DNA of 44,079 nucleotides from an uncultured Bacteroidia bacterium (GTDB lineage: Bacteria; Bacteroidota; Bacteroidia; NS11-12g; UBA9320): the NCBI GenBank assembly GCA_905478335.1, contig CAJQIC010000031.1, positions 1-44,079 of the forward strand, read 5' to 3'. Of this stretch, positions 34,401 through 42,548 are shown in pieces. Numbering within the stretch: position 1 is the first letter of the stretch; each line of letters opens with the position of its first letter. A program made the translations under genes and the position numbers. The notes under the pieces are model-generated. The model was given only the letters and a program-made list of their open reading frames with translations, was not told the origin of the DNA and searched no databases.

Positions 34401-36380
34401 CATCTGCTTAATTTTACTAGAAAAGCTGGCAACTCGTTAAGTATTTTAACCAATGGACGTTTCCCTGTTGCAGGATTCAACTGGAATTGGATGCAAATTG
34501 GCGGTCAAGTCAACGTGATCTACAACTATCAGCCAAACGGTGTACACGTATTGGCTATGCATCCTGATACTGAAAAAAGATATATCCACGAATCAATAAG
34601 TAATAAATATCACCATATGTATCCATCTAACCCTTATTGGGTTGGGAATCCTCCAGATAATCAGAAAGAATACTATAACGCTGGTGAAGCCACTGGTTTA
34701 TATTTGTTTGGAACAGATACTGCAGCCAATAGAGATTCATTCTTAAACTATTTACAAAGTATCCCAGAAGGTTATCATTTATTGATGCACAACAATAGGA
34801 TTACGGGTATTGAAAAGTGGGATCAAGCCATATTTGACGAGTTAGCCAAATTTGGAATTACAGGTTTGAAAGGTGTTAAAGAAGAGGAGCCATTTGCTCT
34901 ATTTGGCACAAAAGGAGACCCTGTACAAAGTTTAGAAAAGTATGCCGACTACACCGATACAGTGGTACCTCCTATTAATCAAACCTATGAGATGTTCTTT
35001 AACATCTTTCCTCGATCTACAGCAGGAAGTATTACCACAGAAGCAGTTGGACCATCAAGTGATTGGAGCCGAGTTAAGTTAGACCTGAAGAATATAGATA
35101 CAAACCGAGATAGTTTCACCATTTCGGTAATCGGAATTGCACCCAATGGCTCTGAAACAAGTCTGTTCAGATACTCTGATAGTACCGACTTTGATATTTC
35201 AAACATCAGTGCCAATCAGTATCCATACCTCAAAATGAAATTAGACCTTTTTGATGCTGCAGGTTTTACTCCAATGAATATCAACCGCTGGACGGTGCAT
35301 TATACGGGAATTGCTGAGGGAACTATTAACATTGATACGCTAGACTTCATATCAAAAGACACTGTTGCTCAAGGTGAGTCAATAAGCTTTGCCACCGTTT
35401 TTGAAAATATCTCTGACTTGACTTTTGACCCTTCTAATGCTCAAGTCAAACTGATTCACCAAAGTGGAACTGAAACCATTGTGGATACGTTACCCTTAAC
35501 TGCCATTGATGCAGGAAGATTCGTTGAAATCAGCGACACGATAAGCACCACTGAGTTGTCCGGTAATTATCAATTATTTGTCAATGCAAATCATGATCAA
35601 GAAGTTTTAGAAAACGAATACAAGAATAATCTATTCTACAAGAGATTTGTGGTAACAACTGATGTTAGAGACCCATTGTTTGATGTAACGTTTGACGCGT
35701 ATCACATCCTGAACAATGATTTAGTGAGTGGCAATACTTTAATTTCCATCACAGCGGTTGATGAAAATGAGTTTTTATATATCGATGATCCGGCACTTTT
35801 TGATATTGGTTTAAGATATCCTGGCGTTGATACGTTTACACCAATTACAATCCTAGACCCTATGTTTTCCTTTAATCCGTCATCTGGACCAAAAGAAAAA
35901 GCAGTAGTAAACTATCAAACCCAAAATTTACCAGACGGCACCTATACGCTGAAAGTAAAGCTAATGGATAAATCTGGCAACGGAGCGGACAACCCAGCTT
36001 ATACGATTAACTTTAAAGTTGAGAGCAAACAGACAATTACCAATATTTACCCATACCCTAATCCGTTTACAACTTGTGCCAAGTTTGTATTTACGTGCAC
36101 TGGTAATGAGCTACCGGATCAAATGAAGATTAATATTTACACGATTACTGGGAGGCTAGTGAAACAAATAGATCAAGACGAATTGGGAACAATTCGAATT
36201 GGGAACAACTTAACTGATTATTGCTGGGATGGTACAGACGATTACGGCGACAAACTCGCTAATGGCGTTTATCTGTACAAAGCTGAAATAAGATCGAACG
36301 GAGAACTGGTTGATTTGTCTGAAACAAGCTCAGATCACTTATTTAACAACGGATTTGGCAAACTATATATCGCTCGATAG
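31407..36380 (+). CDS. Giant C25 (gingipain-fold) cysteine peptidase, PorU2-like, T9SS-associated
   Basis: 1657 residues. Signal peptide MKQFSLLITFVICSFYSFSQ. After a ~400-residue N-terminal beta-rich part (GSDGLYRIDYNTLNNVGV, IDPRNIDIYLNG), the caspase-like C25 domain spans about residues 410-760. The catalytic His is His628 in NYFGHGSAE and the nucleophile Cys658 in FIFNGCALGN. Then come CARDB-like and other Ig-type domains, ending in a FlgD-like Ig domain (residues ~1550-1657: YPYPNPFTTCAKFVF, INIYTITGRLVKQ, WDGTDDYGDKLANGVYLYKA). Family members include PorU, the T9SS sortase that removes sorting domains; this size and C-terminus fit the paralogue called PorU2. Role inferred. Its stop codon directly abuts that of the convergent GT2 gene. 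Confidence 0.85.
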   Translation: MKQFSLLITFVICSFYSFSQTYGNEWIKDGQSYYKFKIGSDGLYRIDYNTLNNVGVPVASIDPRNIDIYLNGSEVKIFVSGELDGKFDASDFIEFVGKKNDGSLDRALYSNPSEHTNPYESLYADSSVYFLTWDATTSDNHIESYNDPNFVGKNKDDYFFHTVITSYKNDYFEGIPSNNNLEQQYSEYVLGEGFTGGRDNTFRAYDVNTPGVYLGGPNGALEVLAISRNNPAESHNGFNHSFGVAIKDPNDLLKASEHNGYAAIKFEFADITFATSKMSDVTRFFMGETDVTNRPLSYHTIPYFKVRYPMQFDLNNASSLAFISPSSNSYFEFANYASSKSAPIIYDLTNDNRISGDLKSNTLRFNTKGGSNQDLHIFDATDVISISSLKQTQFATITAQSANYLIVTHKSLSTGAAEYKSYRESITGGGHTVQTIFSEDLYDLFYYGYHHPLAIKNALNYVLDELKEPLENVLLLGKGQVYTNIRFNRSLRDNFDLVPAIGNPPSDYLFVSSLDAKTLSLRVPIGRLAAKSNTDITNYLDKVKDHESATYEEWHKKIIQIVGGKDANENSTFNGYVDQYYNIAKDTFLGAFRVKFSKNESSTVTDELIDGIQTEINKGANILNYFGHGSAEILDVNIGEVEDLQNSGKYPLFIFNGCALGNSFVQNSLGEKYIFAKNKGAITWIAGTGLGYTSPLLSYTKILHEELLQNQYGASIGSSIKTTLDRYQNPNDNLNVINCRQLVYQGDPALKIHTPIDPDITVKNPAVSNRFSAVNDIVIDYDIVNLGRTTKDSVGIIVTASNGTETKEVYSAKVSTPNYIEARQITIEKSSFLSGLITFTFIIDQQNEINENAPLGETNNVVPFDHLFELKKPLIIYPLPNAILNTSDVEFVFQISNADKTDIGIVLEIDSTPKFNSGLKLRKNFVSDKNVLRYSTALPPDNNIDLFYRIKTIQDTVESEWSVGSFAYLYNQNSGWSQGHFDNLQNTSLDFMTYDSATHLLNFTRKAGNSLSILTNGRFPVAGFNWNWMQIGGQVNVIYNYQPNGVHVLAMHPDTEKRYIHESISNKYHHMYPSNPYWVGNPPDNQKEYYNAGEATGLYLFGTDTAANRDSFLNYLQSIPEGYHLLMHNNRITGIEKWDQAIFDELAKFGITGLKGVKEEEPFALFGTKGDPVQSLEKYADYTDTVVPPINQTYEMFFNIFPRSTAGSITTEAVGPSSDWSRVKLDLKNIDTNRDSFTISVIGIAPNGSETSLFRYSDSTDFDISNISANQYPYLKMKLDLFDAAGFTPMNINRWTVHYTGIAEGTINIDTLDFISKDTVAQGESISFATVFENISDLTFDPSNAQVKLIHQSGTETIVDTLPLTAIDAGRFVEISDTISTTELSGNYQLFVNANHDQEVLENEYKNNLFYKRFVVTTDVRDPLFDVTFDAYHILNNDLVSGNTLISITAVDENEFLYIDDPALFDIGLRYPGVDTFTPITILDPMFSFNPSSGPKEKAVVNYQTQNLPDGTYTLKVKLMDKSGNGADNPAYTINFKVESKQTITNIYPYPNPFTTCAKFVFTCTGNELPDQMKINIYTITGRLVKQIDQDELGTIRIGNNLTDYCWDGTDDYGDKLANGVYLYKAEIRSNGELVDLSETSSDHLFNNGFGKLYIAR

Positions 36381-37250
36381 TTACGTTAAAAATCTAAAAT
36401 GCTCATCAGGCTTATAACTTGATTTAGTTATTTTTAGATCCGCGTAACGTTTGATAAACTCGAAATACCCAAGAAGGATAAACTTGAATCGGGCGAACTG
36501 ACCTCGAGAAAACGACACGAGTAAGCCTGTCAATGCAAATACATGAGGGGAGTGCTTGCCTCTATTTGTGTTTAAAAAATATGCCGACATAATATTCGCT
36601 TCTTTCATCACCCTTAGTTTAATGTTGGCGGGCGGATATTTGAAGTCATGAGTCACAAAGGCATCGTGAATCAAGTAATGTGTATATCCCATTGAACTCC
36701 CTCGATTGATTAACTCCAAGTCCTCACCATACATAAAAAAACTCGGAAAGAATCCACCTACTTTCTCCAAAAACGAATAATCTAATAACCAACATGCAGC
36801 AGGACCAAACGACATTTGTGTATGATTTTTGGCCTTAACTCCAGCTAGTTTGAAATACCTAGATGAATCGTCGTGTGGCTTGCTAGCAACAAAAATAGGA
36901 CTGATTATGCCAATCCTTTCGTGATTTTTTTTTAACCCCAAGTAGGCATCCATCAATGTCTCAATACAACTGCCGCGAAATAAGACATCGTCATTCATGA
37001 CTAAATATTGATCATTTGAATCCAATATCAATTCCTTTAAAACTGCGTTGATAGCAGATCCATATCCCACATTACCCCATGCGTAATAATTGCATTGCGC
37101 TAGACTTGAAATCTCTAGCTCAACCGTTTCATCGCCTAAATTATCAACGTAATGAGTTTGATGCTCTAATCCTTGAAGCGCGGTCAACTGAGACAACAAA
37201 GTTTTCACTTTGTCCCAAGTAGAATAACCAACAACGATACAATGCAGCAT
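36381..37250 (-). CDS. Family 2 glycosyltransferase (rhamnosyltransferase-like)
   Basis: 289 residues, GT-A fold. Visible: VDNLGDETVELE in place of the usual D-N-x-S start, NVGYGSAINAV (nucleotide-sugar binding), VMNDDVLFRGSCIETL carrying the acidic DDV motif, AACWLLDYSFLEKVGGF and MYGEDLELINRGSSMGY, with the ED-x-(D/E) catalytic segment. The tail carries basic and hydrophobic stretches (FARFKFILLGYFEFIKRYA) that could associate with the membrane. Acts on a surface glycan; donor and acceptor unknown. Last gene of the folB-propeller-GT-GT operon, 16 bp after the previous gene. Confidence 0.85.
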   Translation of the reverse strand: MLHCIVVGYSTWDKVKTLLSQLTALQGLEHQTHYVDNLGDETVELEISSLAQCNYYAWGNVGYGSAINAVLKELILDSNDQYLVMNDDVLFRGSCIETLMDAYLGLKKNHERIGIISPIFVASKPHDDSSRYFKLAGVKAKNHTQMSFGPAACWLLDYSFLEKVGGFFPSFFMYGEDLELINRGSSMGYTHYLIHDAFVTHDFKYPPANIKLRVMKEANIMSAYFLNTNRGKHSPHVFALTGLLVSFSRGQFARFKFILLGYFEFIKRYADLKITKSSYKPDEHFRFLT

Positions 37251-37266
37251 AGGGATTAAGGATAAG

Positions 37267-38313
37267 TCAATTATTAAAGACCTTTATACGAATGTATTCA
37301 ATAATTCTTCTGCAATATAGTAGCACTGTCGACTCCATTAATCGTTCAGAAAAACTCGAACCTGCAACCTGATGGCTTTCAGTGAGGTCTTTTATGGCGT
37401 CATCTGAATTTCTTAATTCAAACACAGAATTTACTTCAGTAAAGAATACATGCTTCTCTTTTTGAATACCTTTCTTATAGAATTCAAAGTCTGACAAATT
37501 TTGTTCATGACTCGATAAACAGTGGTCTAACAATGCATTTATTTCCTCGATGGTTGTAGCCTTTGAGACTTTATACTTAGCAGGTATTGGGACGTCTATT
37601 TGATTACTAGAAGCACCAAATGAAGATGTAAGAATCACATTGTCATATAAAGCGGCTTCACGTGGCAGTCTATCTTTACCGGGATGCGTTCCGAAGTCAA
37701 ATAACACTTTTGTCTTAGACAATAGATACCCTAATCGCATTCTCGACAAACCTTTAATAACCTTAACCTTGTAATGCGTTTTAATGTGATCTACTATTGG
37801 CTTGAGCGAGCTTTCTAACTTTCTTTCAACCAGTGCAATTTTATCTTCTTTTCGAACTGGTTTTAACCGTTCTATTAGCACGTAATCCGAAAGTCCGTAG
37901 ATGCGCTGCGGATTTATATGCACAGTGACAAATGTTCGTGCATGCTCACTTTGATACAAGTGAATGATGTCATTCAGCCCCTGATAATCGTAATCTTCTT
38001 TTTTAAAACCAACACTCAACCACCATAGACATTTCACTCCATGTTTAACTGCATCTAATAAATTTGGCATCGACTCTGGTACTACAAAGAAATTTTGCCC
38101 TGAATCATCAATTGCTGACCCTGTTGCCGCGGGTGTATTATACCGTTTGTATCGCGCTGGAGTGGTTTCTTTTCTCTCCGATATAAGGTTGTTACGTGTG
38201 TATACAATGTAAGCATCGCCACTAAGATAATTTATTGCATCAACCAATTGATGCAAGGCCTCAGGGCCACCACTGACAATTTTAGCAGGACAAAATACAT
38301 AAACCTTATTCAT
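37267..38313 (-). CDS. Probable glycosyltransferase (GT-B type)
   Basis: 348 residues. N-terminal Rossmann-like start MNKVYVFCPAKIVSGGPEALHQLVDA, where SGGPEALHQ matches the glycine-rich loop of GT-B enzymes. A second-domain motif, KTKVLFDFGTHPGKDRLPREAALYDNVILTS, resembles the donor-binding E-A region (here REAALY). The segment between, HVNINPQRIYGL-like, is the interdomain part. The last ~70 residues are charged with a hydrophobic end. No specific family can be named. Lies 6 bp after the propeller gene and 16 bp before the GT2 gene, so these are co-transcribed. Confidence 0.72.
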   Translation of the reverse strand: MNKVYVFCPAKIVSGGPEALHQLVDAINYLSGDAYIVYTRNNLISERKETTPARYKRYNTPAATGSAIDDSGQNFFVVPESMPNLLDAVKHGVKCLWWLSVGFKKEDYDYQGLNDIIHLYQSEHARTFVTVHINPQRIYGLSDYVLIERLKPVRKEDKIALVERKLESSLKPIVDHIKTHYKVKVIKGLSRMRLGYLLSKTKVLFDFGTHPGKDRLPREAALYDNVILTSSFGASSNQIDVPIPAKYKVSKATTIEEINALLDHCLSSHEQNLSDFEFYKKGIQKEKHVFFTEVNSVFELRNSDDAIKDLTESHQVAGSSFSERLMESTVLLYCRRIIEYIRIKVFNN

Positions 38314-38319
38314 GGTTGC

Positions 38320-40878
38320 TTACATCACCAACAATCTAAAAACCTCCTTCTTATCACCCGAGGTAACTACCATGAAATATGTAGATCCGGCAAAAACTGA
38401 CGTATCAAAAACAACTGTGTGACTGCCTGCAGCAAGATTTGCTGTAACGTTAGCGACCTTTTCTCCAACCACATTAAATATCTCAAAATCAACAGATCGT
38501 TGGATATCACTGGTCACGTATACGTTCAACGAATCTCCAATCACTGGGTTTGGTCCCACTTTCACTGACCATGGTGATTCGAAAACTTCATAGGAATAAT
38601 TCACAGAATCATAATTCTGGACTACCCATAATCCTCCCGAAACACTACCTGCCCATAATTTTTTACCCGATGGATCATTTGGATCAAACACCAAGGTACG
38701 CGTTCTTCCACCAACATTTCGAGGACCTCTTTCAGTCCAGTCAACAGTATAATCCGCTTGAATTTTACCGGTATATAAACCACGACCATGAGTTGCCGCA
38801 ACAAGGGTAAGATCTTCACTTCGTAAACGGAGCATATTCACTTTTAAGTTGGCCAATCCGTAGTTTGCAAGCACCCATTTTGTATCTGTACCATTCAGTT
38901 TTTCCGTAAGCATCACCCCAGCTTCTGTTGCGAGATAACACACATCTTTATTTTCAGGATGTAGTACAGCCCATCGGATAGGAATATCTGGAAGATTTCC
39001 TTCATGACTAAACCATGTCGGATTACCAGACATAATGTCTTTTGTCTCCCACACACTCTCTACACCATAGTTCGAATACGTCACCAAAACATGGTCAACA
39101 TCTACTGGATCAACATAAATACTGCGACAATAGCCGTCAGGTAAAAATCCACTTGGATCGCAGTTTATAGGCAAAAAGTTATCTGGAGACGTGTTTGCAT
39201 TGTCAACTCTATAAATCACACCTCCCGTTGTACGTCCCAAAAACACGGTATTGGGCGCACTTTTGCTGATACCAATGGCTGAAAATGCGCCAAAATTCCT
39301 GCACGCTTTTTCCCAATCCTCAGCAACTGCGGTCCGTGCGTTTGGCAAACGCCATAAGCCTCTATTCGTTAACTGGTAAAGCAGTCCAGGGTCATTGGGA
39401 TCCATTTCTATCGGGTTAATAAACAAGGTGTTGTTGTTGACAATATTGTCGTTGGTCAGGGTATCAATAACACCGTGATTGTTTCTATACAGCCGCCTGT
39501 ATTGCGTAGTCGTGTAAAATATATCACCGTCTTCATGGTCTATGTTGCAATAGCTTCCATCGGCCCAAGATAACTGTCTATACTCGGCAACACCGTTGGA
39601 TTCTGACCCCAAAGAGCCATTGTCTTGGGTTCCCCCAATGACAAATGAACTACCTGCTTGTTCATCAATATCGCAAGCATAAAACTGAGTCACGTTATAA
39701 TTCTTATTGATGGAGTAGAAATATGGTGTATCGGCCAGTATATTATCACACCGGTAAATTCCACCGTCATTTCCCAGAAGTACTGTGTCTTGCGTTTTAA
39801 ACAACATTTCATGCTGATCGACATGGACATATTGCAAATCACTTTGGACCCTTCTACTGCCTTCAAACATCTGCTGCCAAGTATCTCCTCCGTCCTTCGT
39901 TCTGAAAACATTTAAACCACCCACCAAAACAACATCTTCATCTTCTGGAGACACTTTAGCTATCAGGTCATACCATCCTTGTTTTTTGGCAAGATTTCTA
40001 TCACCACCAGGCAGGCTAGTTAGCGTCCAATTCAAACCTTTATCCGCTGTTCTATAGACACCGTGAATTCTGCTAGAATCAGAGCGAATACTGCTTGTTG
40101 GTATGGCATACATGACATTCGAATTACTTGGAGCTGTAGTCATGACAATTCGCCAATTGGCCGTTGACATCCCGTTCATTCTTTTTTCCCAATCATTTTC
40201 ATCACCAGTTTCAGAAAAATAGATTCCGTCTGTGGTGCGATTTCCGATAGATACAACCAATTCGTTATCGGCAGTTATATCAATATCTGTAACCCCATTA
40301 GAAATAGAACCCAAATTGGCATTTAACACGGCGTCCCATGTGTTGCCGCCATCCTTACTTCTCAGCAGACCGGCAGTTCTGGTACAGACGTAAACGTCTG
40401 ACGTTACAGGATGCACCAACATGTCATGACAATACCAAAACGAATCGTTTACGGTAGAGGCAAGTTGATTCCACGACTCTCCCCCATCTGTCGACTTCCA
40501 AACACCTGCGCCTCTAGCAGCATCGGCGTTAAACCATCCTTCACCGGTACAGAAATACATTGTGTTGGTGTTATTCGGATCGTACACCAGTCGTTGTACA
40601 GCCAAACTAGCAAAAAAATCATCGACAGGTGCCCAAGTATTTGGATAGACAATTGCCTTGTTTAATACATTTGACCTTCCTAAGGTGGCCTTCTGACTTA
40701 GTAAATATGCCCACAGTTTTTGTCTTTCAACTTCTCCTGTCGCAGGGTTGCGGGTCATCATTTCTTCATGAGACATATATTCTGGAGCTACTTGTGTTGC
40801 AGTATCAACATGTTTTTGATTACACGAAATCAAAACAAACATGAAACAACAAATACTCCCAATGAAACTTAAACGCAT
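38320..40878 (-). CDS. Sortilin/VPS10-like beta-propeller protein with T9SS type A sorting domain
   Basis: 852 residues. N-terminus MRLSFIGSICCFMFVLISC carries a lipobox-like LISC (Cys19). A long propeller (about residues 60-740) contains Asp-box/BNR repeats: KSTDGGESWNQL, SKDGGNTWDAV, RTADKGLNWTLTS, RTKDGGDTWQQM. The C-terminal ~75 residues form a T9SS type A sorting domain: VGPNPVIGDSLNVYVTSD, VDFEIFNVVGEKVANVT, LAAGSHTVVFDTSVFAGSTY. It should be carried across the outer membrane by T9SS. It lies 2 bp after folB and 6 bp before a glycosyltransferase gene. Ligand or substrate unknown. Confidence 0.87.
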   Translation of the reverse strand: MRLSFIGSICCFMFVLISCNQKHVDTATQVAPEYMSHEEMMTRNPATGEVERQKLWAYLLSQKATLGRSNVLNKAIVYPNTWAPVDDFFASLAVQRLVYDPNNTNTMYFCTGEGWFNADAARGAGVWKSTDGGESWNQLASTVNDSFWYCHDMLVHPVTSDVYVCTRTAGLLRSKDGGNTWDAVLNANLGSISNGVTDIDITADNELVVSIGNRTTDGIYFSETGDENDWEKRMNGMSTANWRIVMTTAPSNSNVMYAIPTSSIRSDSSRIHGVYRTADKGLNWTLTSLPGGDRNLAKKQGWYDLIAKVSPEDEDVVLVGGLNVFRTKDGGDTWQQMFEGSRRVQSDLQYVHVDQHEMLFKTQDTVLLGNDGGIYRCDNILADTPYFYSINKNYNVTQFYACDIDEQAGSSFVIGGTQDNGSLGSESNGVAEYRQLSWADGSYCNIDHEDGDIFYTTTQYRRLYRNNHGVIDTLTNDNIVNNNTLFINPIEMDPNDPGLLYQLTNRGLWRLPNARTAVAEDWEKACRNFGAFSAIGISKSAPNTVFLGRTTGGVIYRVDNANTSPDNFLPINCDPSGFLPDGYCRSIYVDPVDVDHVLVTYSNYGVESVWETKDIMSGNPTWFSHEGNLPDIPIRWAVLHPENKDVCYLATEAGVMLTEKLNGTDTKWVLANYGLANLKVNMLRLRSEDLTLVAATHGRGLYTGKIQADYTVDWTERGPRNVGGRTRTLVFDPNDPSGKKLWAGSVSGGLWVVQNYDSVNYSYEVFESPWSVKVGPNPVIGDSLNVYVTSDIQRSVDFEIFNVVGEKVANVTANLAAGSHTVVFDTSVFAGSTYFMVVTSGDKKEVFRLLVM

Positions 40879-40880
40879 AT

Positions 40881-41234
40881 TTATGACCTTATGGTAAACG
40901 ATGTTGATTGTAAATTATTGATGGGGATGTTTAGTTTGGTTACGGTTACTTCCAATTGATTGATTTGAGTTGACAGTGTTAACACCTCATGATACAAGGC
41001 AGTGCAACTCTCTTCTATTAATTTGAATTCCCTTTTCATTATTGATTTGGTCAAATCTACAACATCCTGATAATCAACAGTGTCTGCCAATTGTAAGGTT
41101 GTGGTATTTAAATCAAGTCCAATAGAAATATCAATATTGTAAAGCCCACCAATAAGCCTTTCCTCGGGATACCAACCATGGTATGCCCAAATTTCCAAGT
41201 TGTTTATTTTTAATACCGTTTGTGTAGAATTCAT
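40881..41234 (-). CDS. folB: Dihydroneopterin aldolase
   Basis: 117 residues, folate biosynthesis (7,8-dihydroneopterin to 6-hydroxymethyl-dihydropterin plus glycolaldehyde). Visible family features: LEIWAYHGWYPEERLIGG (pterin-binding Tyr/Glu region), YNIDISIGLDL, ADTVDYQDVVDL, the mid-protein LIEESCTALYHEVL, and the late Lys in VTKLNIP. Normal length. First gene of the minus-strand operon; it ends 2 bp before the propeller ATG. Divergent from gcdH with a 63-bp gap. Confidence 0.92.
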   Translation of the reverse strand: MNSTQTVLKINNLEIWAYHGWYPEERLIGGLYNIDISIGLDLNTTTLQLADTVDYQDVVDLTKSIMKREFKLIEESCTALYHEVLTLSTQINQLEVTVTKLNIPINNLQSTSFTIRS

Positions 41235-41268
41235 CTCGTCAATGCTCTGCTGACTTCCTTTGAAAGTC

Positions 41269-41276
41269 TATCTTTG
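41269..41276 (+). promoter_or_regulatory. Putative -7 box TATCTTTG for the acyl-CoA dehydrogenase gene
   Basis: TATCTTTG matches TAnnTTTG and ends 21 bases before the ATG at 41298. Confidence 0.5.
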
Positions 41277-41297
41277 CAAATCTACATAAAACACGTC

Positions 41298-42512
41298 ATG
41301 GAATTGGATTTCGAATCTCTTAAAGCACAGAACAATCAAGTTGATGATTTCACTCATCCTGACTTCTATGAAATAGACAATTTGCTCACGGAAGAACATA
41401 AGCTCATCCGTTATTCTGTGCGCAGTTGGGTGAAGAAAGAGATATCTCCCATAATCGATGCGTGCTGCCAAGAAGCGACCTTCCCTCAGCATATTGTTCC
41501 GCAACTTGGTGATATTGGTTGCTTTGGGCCGCAAATTCCTTCTGAATATGGTGGTGGCGGATTAGACTATATTTCATATGGTTTAGCTATGCAAGAACTG
41601 GAACGAGGAGATTCAGGTATCAGATCAACGGCTAGTGTTCAAGGCTCGTTGGTTATGTATCCAATCTTCAAATTTGGCAGTGAAGAACAAAAGCAGAAGT
41701 ACTTACCTAAACTTGCTTCAGGTGAATTTTTAGGGAGTTTTGGCTTGACTGAGCCAAATCACGGATCTGACCCTGGAAGCATGGAATCAAATTTCAAAGA
41801 TGACGGAGATCATGTTATCTTGAATGGCGCCAAAATGTGGATTAGCAATTCACCTTTCTGTGATATTGCTGTGGTTTGGGCAAAAAATGAAGCTGGCATT
41901 GTACATGGTCTCATCGTTGAACGCGGTATGGAAGGTTTCACAACCCCGACTACCCATAAAAAATGGAGCTTACGTGCATCAGCAACAGGAGAACTGGTTT
42001 TTGACAATGTCCGTGTCCCTAAAGAAAATATCCTACCCAATGTTAAAGGGTTAAAAGGACCTTTAACCTGCTTAAATTCTGCACGTTATGGGATTTGCTG
42101 GGGCGCCATTGGTGCCGCTATGGACTGCTACCACACTGCAGTTAAATACGCCAAAGAAAGAACTCAATTTGGCAAACCAATAGGTGGTTTTCAATTACAA
42201 CAAAAGAAGTTATCAGAAATGTTAACGGAAATTACCAAGGCGCAGCTACTTGCCTGGAGAGTTGGCACCCTCATGAACGACGGAAAAGCAACGCCAGCGC
42301 AAATCAGTATGGCTAAACGAAATAATGTAGAAATTGCATTACATGTTGCACGTGAATCACGACAAATCCTTGGTGGAATGGGCATTTCAGGGGATTACCC
42401 GATTATGAGACATATGGCCAACCTTGAATCTGTCATCACGTATGAAGGCACACACGACATTCACTTACTCATTTTAGGGATGGAAATTACCGGAGAAAAC
42501 GCATTTGTCTAA
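41298..42512 (+). CDS. gcdH: Glutaryl-CoA dehydrogenase-like acyl-CoA dehydrogenase
   Basis: 404 residues from ATG 41298 (MELDFESLKAQ), which follows the TATCTTTG promoter; the in-frame start at 41220 overlaps folB and the promoter. Oxidises and decarboxylates glutaryl-CoA to crotonyl-CoA in lysine/tryptophan breakdown. Motifs: SFGLTEPNHGSDPGSM (FAD/substrate), KMWISNSPFCDIAVVWAK, LRASATGELVFDNVRVP, RYGICWGAIGAAMDC, KERTQFGKPIGGFQLQQKKL, and VITYEGTHDIHLLILG with the catalytic Glu. The last two match the glutaryl-CoA branch better than straight-chain enzymes, from memory. FAD-dependent, passes electrons to ETF. Confidence 0.88.
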   Translation: MELDFESLKAQNNQVDDFTHPDFYEIDNLLTEEHKLIRYSVRSWVKKEISPIIDACCQEATFPQHIVPQLGDIGCFGPQIPSEYGGGGLDYISYGLAMQELERGDSGIRSTASVQGSLVMYPIFKFGSEEQKQKYLPKLASGEFLGSFGLTEPNHGSDPGSMESNFKDDGDHVILNGAKMWISNSPFCDIAVVWAKNEAGIVHGLIVERGMEGFTTPTTHKKWSLRASATGELVFDNVRVPKENILPNVKGLKGPLTCLNSARYGICWGAIGAAMDCYHTAVKYAKERTQFGKPIGGFQLQQKKLSEMLTEITKAQLLAWRVGTLMNDGKATPAQISMAKRNNVEIALHVARESRQILGGMGISGDYPIMRHMANLESVITYEGTHDIHLLILGMEITGENAFV

Positions 42513-42548
42513 ATAAGAATGATTTTTGTAGACCTAGAGTACTAAACA

